Positions 27,391 to 35,727 of a stretch of DNA of 64,000 nt are shown here, one piece after another. This DNA comes from Macellibacteroides fermentans (GTDB lineage Bacteria > Bacteroidota > Bacteroidia > Bacteroidales > Tannerellaceae). Position numbers and translations under genes: made by a program. The notes below the pieces were generated by a model. That model made no database searches, was not told the DNA's origin, and was given only the letters and a program-made list of their open reading frames with translations. The DNA lies in assembly GCF_013409575.1 (NCBI RefSeq), contig NZ_JACCCY010000003.1, positions 705,001 to 769,000 on the forward strand. The letters run 5' to 3'. How positions within the stretch are numbered: position 1 is the stretch's first letter; every line of letters begins with the position of its first letter.

Positions 27391-27484
27391 AAGAAAAAAA
27401 GGATGCCTTTTGGGCATCCTTTCAGAGTAATGTTTTGGTTAGCCAGAACAACATCTAAGATCAATTGCTTATCCCTTGTTGTTC
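27391..27484 (-). ncRNA. candidate small RNA, array copy 2
   Basis: The -7 box is at 27490-27497. The predicted RNA begins CAGAACAACA, which pairs perfectly over 10 bp with TGTTGTTCTG, then runs through CTAACCAAAACATTAC to the terminator stem AAGGATGCC/GGCATCCTT (27399-27407, 27413-27421) and a U-run. The IS982 insertion lies about 180 bp upstream of its -7 box, so the unit itself is intact. Confidence 0.6.
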
Positions 27485-28141
27485 TGATGCAAATATAAAA
27501 ACAATAATTCGATTATCTGCAATGATTTCCGACAAAAACAACTTATGTGTTATACAACATATAGGTCGGTCCATTTTATTGTTCTTTTAATTAATCATAG
27601 TCTGTGTATCATAGTTAAACATATCAATTTGCTAAATTAAAGAATAGAATTGATATCCTAGAATCATAGTTGTATTATACCCGTTGGCGGAATTAAATTA
27701 GTGCATATTTAATTTGTCCAATGGGTTTGTTATTAATCTTGTTTATATATTGAAGGATTGTAAGTGCACTAATTTTCCCCGTAATTCTGGTAAACAATCC
27801 TTCTGTTTGTTTTGCGTAATTTCTGATTATCATAAATTGATCGCATAATTGTGCAAAAAGCGTTTCAACCCTTTTCCTTGCTTTAGCAAATGGACTAAAT
27901 ACAGGTTTCCAATCTTTTTGATTCGACCGATATGGAACTTCCAACTTGATATTAGCTTTTTCAAATAAATCAAGTTGTATGGCTGCTCCAATATATCCAC
28001 GATCACCGATGATGGTGCAATTCTGAAAGTTACACTTTACGTCTTTCAAATAATGAATGTCGTGAACACTCGCCTTTGTCAGGTCAAAAGAGTGTATGAC
28101 ACCGCTCAACCCACAGAGAGAATGTAATTTATATCCGTAAT

Positions 28142-29461
28142 CACTAGTGTCCGGTTAAAACTACCAGATATTCAACTGGTTAGAACTATTCGGACTGGTT
28201 AAATTGTAATTTGTATTTATAAATAGCTCATTTATAGGCATTTTCTCAAACAAAGTCAAGCTGAAAATCTGCAATAAAGTGTAGAGCGGCGGCTCTAATT
28301 TCATTTTCTTTTTGACTATTGAGACAAGCAGATACATACAGATTGCTATCCATATTTGGGTGTACACTGCGTTTCTGCTGGTGCCATAAAAAGCTTTTAT
28401 CCGAAGATGCTGTTTTATCCATTTGAAAAACAGTTCAATCTTCCATCGTTCTTTGTATAACTGAGCAATTGTAAAGGCTGGTAACTCTAAGTTATTCGTC
28501 AAGAAAACATAAATCTTGCCGGTTTCGGCATCTTGATATTTTATCCTCCTCAAATAGTCTGGATAATCTTTCTTGATGTAAAAGCCTGTCAGTTTTATAG
28601 ATTGATCGTATTTGAGTCCGGTGGTCTTGTCCACCTTTCGACTATACACTCTTCTGGCAGCCATGTTATCCTTGGCCCTAGTCACGAAGAACGCGCGTTG
28701 TTCGTGGATGATAGTGTAGAACCGAAAGAAATCGACATAACCTTTGTCCATTACATAAATGGCACCAGGCTCGACTACGATATGTTCCATTACATTGACG
28801 TCGTGGCATAAACCATCCGTCAAATGTACAAATGTGGGTATGGAGCCCCGCAAGTCCAGCAACGTGTGCATTTTAACAGCACCTTTGTTTTTGCGAAACT
28901 TCGCCCATGGAAAAAGACTTAAGCACAAGTCGATGGTGCTGCTGTCCAAGGCGTACACCATGTTTTTGACATCAAGCTTGAACTCGTTATCCTTTTCATA
29001 AAGGTGTCGAGCCTCCTTGATCAGAACTTGTGCGTAGTCTGCATAAATTCGCCAATCCCGACTTTCGTTGGCCTCTGCCAATGTGGATTTAGGAACCGGC
29101 TGCTTTATGCCTGAATGATATAATTTATTGGAAAACGCTGTCAAGCAAGATTCGATGTCACGTAAACTTTCCCTATAGGTAAGTTGAGCAAAACCCATCA
29201 CATAAAAGTGTTCCTTACAGGTAAAGTTCCTTACGCGATGGTTACCCTTGTACTTTTCAACACACTTGTTGAATTCATAAGTCGGTAAAAATGACATCAG
29301 TTGCGCGAAAACGGTTTTCCCTATATTCATGATTTACGGTATTTTTCGTAAATCTAGGTAATTTCCAATATTTTCAAATCGAAAAATTAAAGAACGTATT
29401 TGAAAGCCTTTATCAATGCGGGTTTCAGGAGTTTGTTAAAGTCCTTAACCGGACACTAGTG
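28142..29461 (-). mobile_element. IS4-family insertion sequence, intact (1320 bp)
   Basis: Perfect 17-bp inverted ends CACTAGTGTCCGGTTAA (28142-28158 and the reverse at 29445-29461). A 9-bp target duplication ATCCGTAAT lies at 28133-28141 and 29462-29470. It is inserted in the IS982 transposase gene and so is the younger event. Confidence 0.93.
28161..29330 (-). CDS. IS4-family transposase
   Basis: The protein has 389 residues and is complete. The DDE triad can be read: Asp in YALDSSTIDL, Asp in YVMDKGYVDF, and Glu in YKERWKIELFFKWIK, which fits the IS4 hallmark Y-(2)-R-(3)-E-(6)-K exactly. An N-terminal DUF4372-like helical region (AQLMSFLPTYEF) precedes it. It is likely active, since ends, duplication and frame are all intact. 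Confidence 0.95.
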   Translation of the reverse strand: MNIGKTVFAQLMSFLPTYEFNKCVEKYKGNHRVRNFTCKEHFYVMGFAQLTYRESLRDIESCLTAFSNKLYHSGIKQPVPKSTLAEANESRDWRIYADYAQVLIKEARHLYEKDNEFKLDVKNMVYALDSSTIDLCLSLFPWAKFRKNKGAVKMHTLLDLRGSIPTFVHLTDGLCHDVNVMEHIVVEPGAIYVMDKGYVDFFRFYTIIHEQRAFFVTRAKDNMAARRVYSRKVDKTTGLKYDQSIKLTGFYIKKDYPDYLRRIKYQDAETGKIYVFLTNNLELPAFTIAQLYKERWKIELFFKWIKQHLRIKAFYGTSRNAVYTQIWIAICMYLLVSIVKKKMKLEPPLYTLLQIFSLTLFEKMPINELFINTNYNLTSPNSSNQLNIW

Positions 29462-30058
29462 ATCCGTAATAATGTTTACCCTGTGAAGCACAATAGCCAT
29501 AATTGGGAGCTTTATCATAATTATTCTTTCCCATTTTACAACGTTTTGACCTTATGGGACGACAGACTTCAATTGGCATAGAATCAATACAGAAAATAGC
29601 TTCTCCACCATCAACTTTTGATGCAATTCTTTCACGCACCTGATTACATAAGCCGATAGTGAGCTTCCTGCGATCATTATATTGACGACGGGATATGAGA
29701 GAAGAAAAATCATCTTTGTATCCATTTAATTTAGAAAACAAAAAGCTTTCACTATCTATACCTATTGATTCGGCAGCAAGGCTTAAACTGATCACTTCTA
29801 AGTCAGAGAACTTCGGGACGACTCCTCTGCGAGGTATATTCCCTTTTTCGTTTACTAAATCAGCAGAAAACATCTTGCATATATCAAGAAATTTAGCGAA
29901 TATTGCATATAAGTTGTGCATAATTGAGCTGTATATTAATAGTTTGATCACCATTAAAATACTAATAATCAATGATATGCACAACTTATTTCCTGACATT
30001 TTTTAGTGAATTAATTCCGCCAACGGGTTTGTATTATATTTTAGCATTAGAAGGGGAA

Positions 30059-30152
30059 AAGAAAAAAAGGATGCCTTTTGGGCATCCTTTCAGAGTAATG
30101 TTTTGGTTAGCCAGAACAACATCTAAGATCAATTGCTTATCTCTTGTTGTTC
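30059..30152 (-). ncRNA. candidate small RNA, array copy 3
   Basis: The -7 box is at 30158-30165. It has the same 10-bp first stem and terminator (30067-30089) as copy 2. Its upstream spacer differs most from the other units, but the dyad there is the longest and is perfect: AATCAATATGTT/AACATATTGATT (30208-30219, 30224-30235). Confidence 0.6.
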
Positions 30153-30367
30153 TGATGCAAATATAAAAACAATAATTTGATTATCTGTAATGTTTTCCAA
30201 TAAAAACAATCAATATGTTATACAACATATTGATTAATGCATTTTGTTGTTCTTTTAATTATTGATTGTTGTTATTTTATGGTTTAATATATTAATTAGC
30301 AAAATTAAAGAATGGAAATCATATACCTCAATCATAGTTATATTATATCTGAGCATTAAAAGGGGAA

Positions 30368-30461
30368 AAGAAAAAAAGGATGCCTTTTGGGCATCCTTTC
30401 AGAGTAATGTTTTGGTTAGCCAGAACAACATCTAAGATCAATTGCTTATCTCTTGTTGTTC
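30368..30461 (-). ncRNA. candidate small RNA, array copy 4
   Basis: The -7 box is at 30467-30474. The RNA region is the same as copy 3 and the terminator is at 30376-30398. The upstream dyad is ATGTGTT-ATAC-AACACAT (30522-30539), fully paired. Similarity to the other units fades beyond it. Confidence 0.6.
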
Positions 30462-30599
30462 TGATGCAAATATAAAAACAATAATTCGATTATCTGCAAT
30501 GATTTCCGACAAAAACAACTCATGTGTTATACAACACATAAATCAGGCAGCTATTCTGTCTTTTTAATTAATTAATCTGATTAATATCTTGTTAAACAC

Positions 30600-31130
30600 T
30601 ACGATATATGTGAAAAAAGAAGAGGACCATATCAAGATCTGATCTTACTTTTTATTCTTGACTATACTATTTGCATAAACATACAACGCTAAATTATCTT
30701 TGAAGCCTTGTGTTTTATCTATTTATATACAATGAACAGCTTCTTTCTACACGAATAGATCCCTTAATTCAAAATTATACTTCAATATGGTAACCAGACT
30801 ATTTAACTTAAGTGTTGGAGTAAAGTTATGTAAGTCTTACTGTGATAGTCCTAAAAATGACAGAACTATTGTAGTTCTTAATCAAGCGGAAAAAGGAATT
30901 GCCTATAGGATCGAATTCGTTGGAGAATACTTATTATCTATGCCATTATAATTGTGTGATGATATGCTAGCCTGTGTATTCTGCTTTGTTTAAGAGATCA
31001 TGTGATTGGTGATACACCAAAAAGAGGATTTAAATCGTCGATTAACAGAATAAGAGATTCGACTAGATTTGCTTGGATGCATTTATTATTTTGAGACGCT
31101 ATTATTTTATAGGTCAATTAGATAAAATAA
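30600..31130. other. AT-rich stretch without a recognisable gene
   Basis: Only weak traces are seen: a 54-codon open frame at 30787-30951 (+) starting MVTRLFNLSVGVKLCKSYC with no visible ribosome site, and a second short frame near 31002-31096 (+) reading GDTPKRGFKSSINRIRDSTR. They may be debris of a lost gene. I recognise neither. Confidence 0.3.
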
Positions 31131-31168
31131 AGAGGATGTGTCAATTACTTTGTTTTGACACACCCTCT
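31131..31168 (-). terminator. terminator of the GH20 gene
   Basis: 14-bp stem AGAGGATGTGTCAA (31131-31144) / TTGACACACCCTCT (31155-31168). The single mismatch is a G-U pair only in minus-strand RNA, which also has the U-rich tail, so it acts leftward. Confidence 0.85.
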
Positions 31169-31181
31169 CCTCTATATTCAA

Positions 31182-32783
31182 TTATTCGGTAGGGCCATAT
31201 TTTATCCCCATTGAGCTCCAGCGTGTAAGGAAATTGGCTAAAGCCAATTTAAATTTTTGATAATCTTTGTTACCAGCTTCAGTCCAGCCCACTTCTGCAT
31301 ATGCTGCTATTCGTGGATATACTTTATAATTCATACTTTCTGTGGTTGGTATAAATTCTCCCCACATCTGACATCCAGTACCCAATACCTTGGATTGTAA
31401 TTCAGTAGGAAGTCCTGCAGGTATAGGATTGAAGTTATAAGCTTTTTCCATGGGTATAGATTTGTAATCATAGTCCAGGTAAGTGTATTCATGGAAAGAA
31501 TTAACAACTTCATATCCTTTTTTGAGGGTGCTGACAATTAGACTTGAATCCCCCTTCCAGAAGTGAACAATGGTACCTGCAGCCAGCTTCTCATTTCCTT
31601 CTTTCGTATCCTTTTCTGATTGATATTCGTGAAGCTTAGCTCCTGTAATCTCATTCCATCCCATCATCCTCTTGTTCTTTGAGGCTAGTATATTGGAGAC
31701 AGTGTTTGTGAAATATACCTGCAATTCAGCCGGAGTTGCAAGGTCATTTTTCTTCATATAGGATTGTACCATAGGTGATTCGTTCCACTGGTCATAACGA
31801 ACTTCATCGCCGCCAATATGAAATACCGGTGAAGGAAAGAGTGTGATTACTTCGTCGATAACGTCTGTAAGGAAATTCACGACTTTAGGATCTGCCACAT
31901 TATAAATGTCATATTGAACACCAAATTTACAAGGAACTTTTATCTTTTTGCCTGTTGTTCCGAGCCAGGGATATGCTGCAATGGCTGCACTTGCATGTCC
32001 GGGCATCTCTATTTCAGGAACAACCATGATGTGGCGGTCGGCTGCATAAGTTACAATCTCTTTAATATCATCTTGTGTATAAAATCCTTGATGAGGCTTA
32101 CCGTCGTATTCATTGCTTCCGAAATGATTAATTTCGGTTGAGTCCCGGTATGAACCTACTTCTGTAAGCATCGGATATTTCTTGATTTCAATTCTCCATC
32201 CCTGGTCTTCCGTGAGGTGCCAATGGAACACGTTCATTTTTAAACGGGCCATTTCGTCAAGTAATTGCTTTACAACCTCTTTGCCTTTAAAATGGCGTCC
32301 TTCGTCTAGCATGAATGCTCTCCATTCAAATGCAGGATAGTCTGAGATAGTACCCTTTTGAACGGTTAGTTTCCCTTCGTTTGCCCTAAGTATTTGTCTC
32401 AAGGTTTGGATGCCGTAAAAGATACCAGTGGAAGTTCCTGATGTGATTTTGATACCTTTTGAACTAACATCAATAGAATAACCATCTTTTTCTTTTTCTG
32501 ATTGGCCTGTAGTTAACTCCAGTTGGATATCTGCCATAGTATTTTGCGGATCCAATATTGTTCTGCAATTGAAATCAGAAGAAAGGATCTCTTGTAACAC
32601 ATCTGCCTCTTTTTTGACACTTTCAGGAAAAGCTATTTTAACTTCTGAAGGAAGATCGAGATGCCCCGTTTTGTAAGCAACTGACTGAGGTGTTGGAATT
32701 ACCTGATAATTTAAAGGAGCTTCCTGCTTGCAGGAAAGCATCAATAGAGATATACATATCCCCGAAATAAGGTTAACTTTCAT
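31182..32783 (-). CDS. GH20 beta-N-acetylhexosaminidase lipoprotein
   Basis: The protein has 533 residues. The signal has a lipobox (ISLLMLSC). A GH20b-type N-terminal domain (VIPTPQSVAYKTG) is followed by the catalytic barrel, with the Asp-Glu pair in FHIGGDEV. It removes terminal GlcNAc or GalNAc from glycans by substrate-assisted catalysis, probably at the cell surface or in the periplasm. It has its own -7 box and terminator, so it is a single-gene unit and not part of a SusCD locus. Confidence 0.95.
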   Translation of the reverse strand: MKVNLISGICISLLMLSCKQEAPLNYQVIPTPQSVAYKTGHLDLPSEVKIAFPESVKKEADVLQEILSSDFNCRTILDPQNTMADIQLELTTGQSEKEKDGYSIDVSSKGIKITSGTSTGIFYGIQTLRQILRANEGKLTVQKGTISDYPAFEWRAFMLDEGRHFKGKEVVKQLLDEMARLKMNVFHWHLTEDQGWRIEIKKYPMLTEVGSYRDSTEINHFGSNEYDGKPHQGFYTQDDIKEIVTYAADRHIMVVPEIEMPGHASAAIAAYPWLGTTGKKIKVPCKFGVQYDIYNVADPKVVNFLTDVIDEVITLFPSPVFHIGGDEVRYDQWNESPMVQSYMKKNDLATPAELQVYFTNTVSNILASKNKRMMGWNEITGAKLHEYQSEKDTKEGNEKLAAGTIVHFWKGDSSLIVSTLKKGYEVVNSFHEYTYLDYDYKSIPMEKAYNFNPIPAGLPTELQSKVLGTGCQMWGEFIPTTESMNYKVYPRIAAYAEVGWTEAGNKDYQKFKLALANFLTRWSSMGIKYGPTE

Positions 32784-32827
32784 AGAATTTTATTTAAATG
32801 TTTTGTTTAGCGATAAAGCGTGATGTG

Positions 32828-32835
32828 CAAATATA
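32828..32835 (-). promoter_or_regulatory. -7 promoter box of the GH20 gene
   Basis: Minus-strand TATATTTG, 44 bp before the ATG. Confidence 0.55.
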
Positions 32836-32878
32836 GAGATAAATCCTTAATAAAAAGTCAGAATGAAATATTGTACAA

Positions 32879-34162
32879 TTATTTTTCAAGCCATAGATTA
32901 ATAGTTTTAATCACCTTGTCTCGTAAGGAATCGGGCAGAGTATTAATCCTTGCCCGGTGACTTCCTTTCGGTTGGATGGCAACAAACATATTTTTCTTCC
33001 CATCTAACTTGGTAATACCTACGGAAGTCCACGGATCATATTCGCCGTATACGAAGATTAGGCGAGGATCGCTTGTTGCAATAAAATTTGTCAGTTTCTT
33101 ATAAAGCTCCGGTTGGAATTGGATAGTTATTCCTTCGGGTAACATAATCCGTTGCAAATAGTCTTTAGCTGTTCGGATGAAAAGAAGATCCTTAAAGGGC
33201 TCTATTTCGTAACCATAATATCCTAATTCGCGTGCAGCCTGAATAAAGAATGCCTGAGTAGGTTGACCGGTGGCAAAATAATCTGGACCGCTAATCTCTG
33301 TCAGGTGTTTGAATAAAACCTCAGTGGTTGCCGAGTTGGCAGGAATCTGGCTTGCAGGTGTTCCCCACTGCCAGAAAGCAAATGAATATTCCAATACACA
33401 GTAGTCAAGTACTTCATTCATGGATATGCGGAAAGATAGCTGCTTTTCCATGCAAAACTTTTCCATGAGGGGTATTATTTCACCTCTTCTTTTCAGCACT
33501 TCACGCTGAAAAGACAAAATAGCCTGACGAGTTTTTTTATCTCCTACTACATTTAGAAACGGTTCGTGCCTGCCGTCTTCTGCCGACCGGCTTACAGGTG
33601 CTACATAGGGTACGGTGATATCTACATCGTTCGGAAAGAAAGCCCGGTAGATCAGAGCTGTTTGCCCTCCTTTGCTAATACCCGTGCTAATCCATTTTTG
33701 AGGATAAATTTGTTTAAACAGAGTGGTGATAAGATGTAGGTCTGAAGCCGAATTCTGTGCAGTCAGGTATTGCCAGTCTACGGTGTCTGGAACGGATCCG
33801 GAAAAATACCGATGCTCTACGAAGACTGTATTAGTCTGAAAGAGTCCGGCTAACTCATCCCGATAGCGAGGGTTTAGAGCATAGTCGCCACCGTATCCTT
33901 CGGTTACAAGCACTGTTGGACGGTCGAAGCCTTCGTGACTGATTACCACACGTTGGGTAAACGACCCTTTTTCGGGATGTTTATGATCCAGGGGTTGCCT
34001 AATAGTAACAACATATTTTTCTGAGGAATAATCGGAAGGCAGGCTATCTACGGTAATAACTCCCTTCAGGGTACAAAGTTTTTGATAGAGCTCCTTGTTG
34101 GATGCGTTAGCCGAGACTATAACCAACAATAGCAGCAGGAGCAGGTGGCTGATACGTTTCAT
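32879..34162 (-). CDS. secreted S37 (PS-10)-type serine aminopeptidase
   Basis: The protein has 427 residues. The signal peptide MKRISHLLLLLLLVIVSANA is followed by an alpha/beta-hydrolase fold. The nucleophile Ser probably lies in STGISKGGQTAL, with the Asp in FVYGEYDPW and the His in KGSHRA. The pattern fits the S37 tripeptidyl-aminopeptidase-like family rather than S9. It probably trims peptides in the periplasm. It overlaps queG by 4 bp (ATGA), so the two are translated from one transcript. Confidence 0.8.
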   Translation of the reverse strand: MKRISHLLLLLLLVIVSANASNKELYQKLCTLKGVITVDSLPSDYSSEKYVVTIRQPLDHKHPEKGSFTQRVVISHEGFDRPTVLVTEGYGGDYALNPRYRDELAGLFQTNTVFVEHRYFSGSVPDTVDWQYLTAQNSASDLHLITTLFKQIYPQKWISTGISKGGQTALIYRAFFPNDVDITVPYVAPVSRSAEDGRHEPFLNVVGDKKTRQAILSFQREVLKRRGEIIPLMEKFCMEKQLSFRISMNEVLDYCVLEYSFAFWQWGTPASQIPANSATTEVLFKHLTEISGPDYFATGQPTQAFFIQAARELGYYGYEIEPFKDLLFIRTAKDYLQRIMLPEGITIQFQPELYKKLTNFIATSDPRLIFVYGEYDPWTSVGITKLDGKKNMFVAIQPKGSHRARINTLPDSLRDKVIKTINLWLEK

Positions 34163-35112
34163 TTGTAAGTATTTGTGTTTTGTTCTTCTTCTTTTCTGAA
34201 ATTAATAGCTTTGTAGTTGGCTATATTCCTTAACAGGCCTTCGTATTTGGCCCGTTTTACAGCCGACCCTTTAAAAATGCGAGTATATTGTTCGCGGGAG
34301 AGGGCATACCATTTATCCGCAGTCATCTCAGCCAGTTCTTCTTTCATCTTAAAGGACTCTTCTGTTGTTGGTCTGGCGAAACGGTTCCAGGGACATACCT
34401 GCTGACAGGTATCACATCCGTAAATACGGTTGCCGATGAGAGGAGCAAGCTTTTCCGGGATCTCATTTCTATTCTCAATCGTTAGATAAGAGATACATTT
34501 GCCTGCGTTTAATGTTCGGGGAGCTTCTATGGCCCTTGTAGGACATGCCTCCATACATCGTGTACATTTTCCACACATACTTTCCATCGGACGATCCGGA
34601 ATAAGGATTAGGTCTGTTACGATTTCACCCAGAAAAAAATAGGATCCTTTGCCGGGGATTATCAGGTGGGTATTCTTTCCTATCCAACCAAGTCCGGCTT
34701 TCCAAGCCCAATATCTTTCCAGAATTGGAGCTGAGTCTGTAAAACAACGGGCATTGATACTGACTTCACGACGTAGATAATCAACCAATTCGTTTAGTTT
34801 TTCTTTAATCACATCGTGATAATCACGTCCGTATGCATAGTATGCAAGTTGTGGTACATCTTGTGGCTGTAGGTCGGCCGGATAATAATTCAAAGCAACC
34901 GAAATAATGGAACGGGCGCCTTCCAGTAACCCGGATGGGTTTAAACGGACGTTACGGTAATTCTCCATAAAGGTCATGCCTGCATGCATTCCGTTTGCCA
35001 GCCAGGTGTCAAAATAGATTGCTTCACTTTCTGCAGGGGCTCCCTCTGCGATTCCGCAGGCAGCGAAGCCTAACCTAAGTGCTTCCTCCTTTATTTTTTG
35101 CTCAAGATTCAT
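34159..35112 (-). CDS. queG: epoxyqueuosine reductase QueG
   Basis: The protein has 317 residues. It performs the last step of queuosine synthesis, reducing epoxyqueuosine at the tRNA wobble base with a cobalamin cofactor and two 4Fe-4S clusters. The catalytic Asp lies in CFTDSAPILE, and the cluster ligands in CGKCTRCMEACP and CDTCQQVCPWN, plus the lone Cys in GKCISYL. It overlaps the genes on both sides by 4 bp, between a deacetylase and a peptidase with no known link to tRNA. Confidence 0.95.
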   Translation of the reverse strand: MNLEQKIKEEALRLGFAACGIAEGAPAESEAIYFDTWLANGMHAGMTFMENYRNVRLNPSGLLEGARSIISVALNYYPADLQPQDVPQLAYYAYGRDYHDVIKEKLNELVDYLRREVSINARCFTDSAPILERYWAWKAGLGWIGKNTHLIIPGKGSYFFLGEIVTDLILIPDRPMESMCGKCTRCMEACPTRAIEAPRTLNAGKCISYLTIENRNEIPEKLAPLIGNRIYGCDTCQQVCPWNRFARPTTEESFKMKEELAEMTADKWYALSREQYTRIFKGSAVKRAKYEGLLRNIANYKAINFRKEEEQNTNTYK

Positions 35113-35720
35113 TCAATTGTTTTAAACTCATATCCATTTTGCTGCAACCATTCAATCGCCCGCGGAAGAGCCCCTTTCATGTTTACTTCCGATTTTAACG
35201 AATCGTGAAACACAATGATGGAACCATTCCGTGTATAGTTCTTCACTACGTTTAAAACTCCGTTGGGCGTCATGTGTGGACTATAATCACGTGTAACAAC
35301 GTCCCACATAATGATTTTGTAGCTGCTTCGAAGCATTAATACTTGCGGAAAACGCATGTGTCCGTGTGGAGGACGAAATAAGTTACTTTTTATCAACTCT
35401 GCAGCCTTTTTTACATTGGCTACGTAATTTTTAGTCCAGAAACGGATTCCCTGAATATGGTTGAATGTGTGATTACCAACACGGTGACCACGATCCAATA
35501 TCATCTGATAAACCTCCGGATATTTTCGGACATTATCGCCAACACAAAAAAATGTAGCTTTAATGCCATATCGGTCCAGGGTATCTAAAACCCAAGGGGT
35601 AATCTCGGGAATAGGTCCGTCGTCGAATGTGAGATAGACACATTTCTTGTCCGACGGAATTCTCCAGATTACCCCTGGGAACAACGCTCTGTAAAAGAAC
35701 GGGGGTTGTTCTATAAACAT
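35109..35720 (-). CDS. polysaccharide deacetylase-family protein (CE4/NodB)
   Basis: The protein has 203 residues and is little more than the NodB domain: motif 1 YLTFDDGP, motif 2 GNHTFNH (metal His pair), motif 3 FRPPHG and motif 4 WDVVTRDYS. All catalytic and metal residues are present. It removes N- or O-acetyl groups from polysaccharide, possibly peptidoglycan. There is no clear signal peptide, only a short hydrophobic start. It lies 7 bp after the DUF2723 gene and overlaps queG by 4 bp. Confidence 0.9.
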   Translation of the reverse strand: MFIEQPPFFYRALFPGVIWRIPSDKKCVYLTFDDGPIPEITPWVLDTLDRYGIKATFFCVGDNVRKYPEVYQMILDRGHRVGNHTFNHIQGIRFWTKNYVANVKKAAELIKSNLFRPPHGHMRFPQVLMLRSSYKIIMWDVVTRDYSPHMTPNGVLNVVKNYTRNGSIIVFHDSLKSEVNMKGALPRAIEWLQQNGYEFKTIE

Positions 35721-35727
35721 ACCTTAT

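Larger units (their letters stand above)
27693..29999 (-). pseudogene. IS982-family transposase split by IS4 insertion
   Basis: The N-terminal part is at 29471-29999 (probably starting at 29921, MHNLYAIFAKF) and includes CIDSMPIEVC with the first catalytic Asp, up to KHYYG. The C-terminal part, 27693-28141, resumes with YGYKLHSLCGLSGVIHSF and runs through IIGDRGYIGA and RVETLFAQL to ...IKYALI. Joining across the duplicated ATCCGTAAT restores one uninterrupted frame, so the IS4 insertion is the only visible lesion. It may still be moved by an intact copy elsewhere, as both ends are perfect. Confidence 0.9.
27679..30028 (-). mobile_element. IS982-family element, disrupted by an IS4 element
   Basis: It has perfect 18-bp inverted ends ACCCGTTGGCGGAATTAA (27679-27696 and the reverse at 30011-30028), with the ACCC terminus usual for IS982. 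A 9-bp target duplication TTGTATTAT lies at 27670-27678 and 30029-30037. Without the inner IS4 and its 9-bp duplication the element is 1021 bp, a normal IS982 length. It sits in the spacer between candidate RNA copies 2 and 3. Confidence 0.92.
27080..30600 (-). repeat. tandem array of four ~308-bp units, each with a candidate small RNA gene; interrupted by nested IS elements
   Basis: Units recur with a period of 307 bp (unit 1 to 2) and 309 bp (unit 3 to 4), measured at the shared GATGCC (27095, 27402, 30070, 30379). Between units 2 and 3 a 2359-bp insertion including its target duplication (27679-30037) must be removed to restore the period. Each unit reads, on the minus strand: a dyad ATGTGTT-ATAC-AACAYAT or variant, a -7 box TATATTTG, a stem-loop, a conserved CAAAACATTAC stretch and a hairpin terminator. 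Units 1, 2 and 4 are closest; unit 3 differs in the spacer, and unit 4 loses similarity after about 30545. No protein gene lies in the repeats. The flank 26934-27079 and the tail after 30545 show nothing I can name. Confidence 0.85.

Noticed and set aside
27080-30600. Repeats considered as a CRISPR array
   Set aside because: The repeats are ~308 bp with internal promoter and terminator signals, not short repeats with unique spacers, and no cas genes are nearby.
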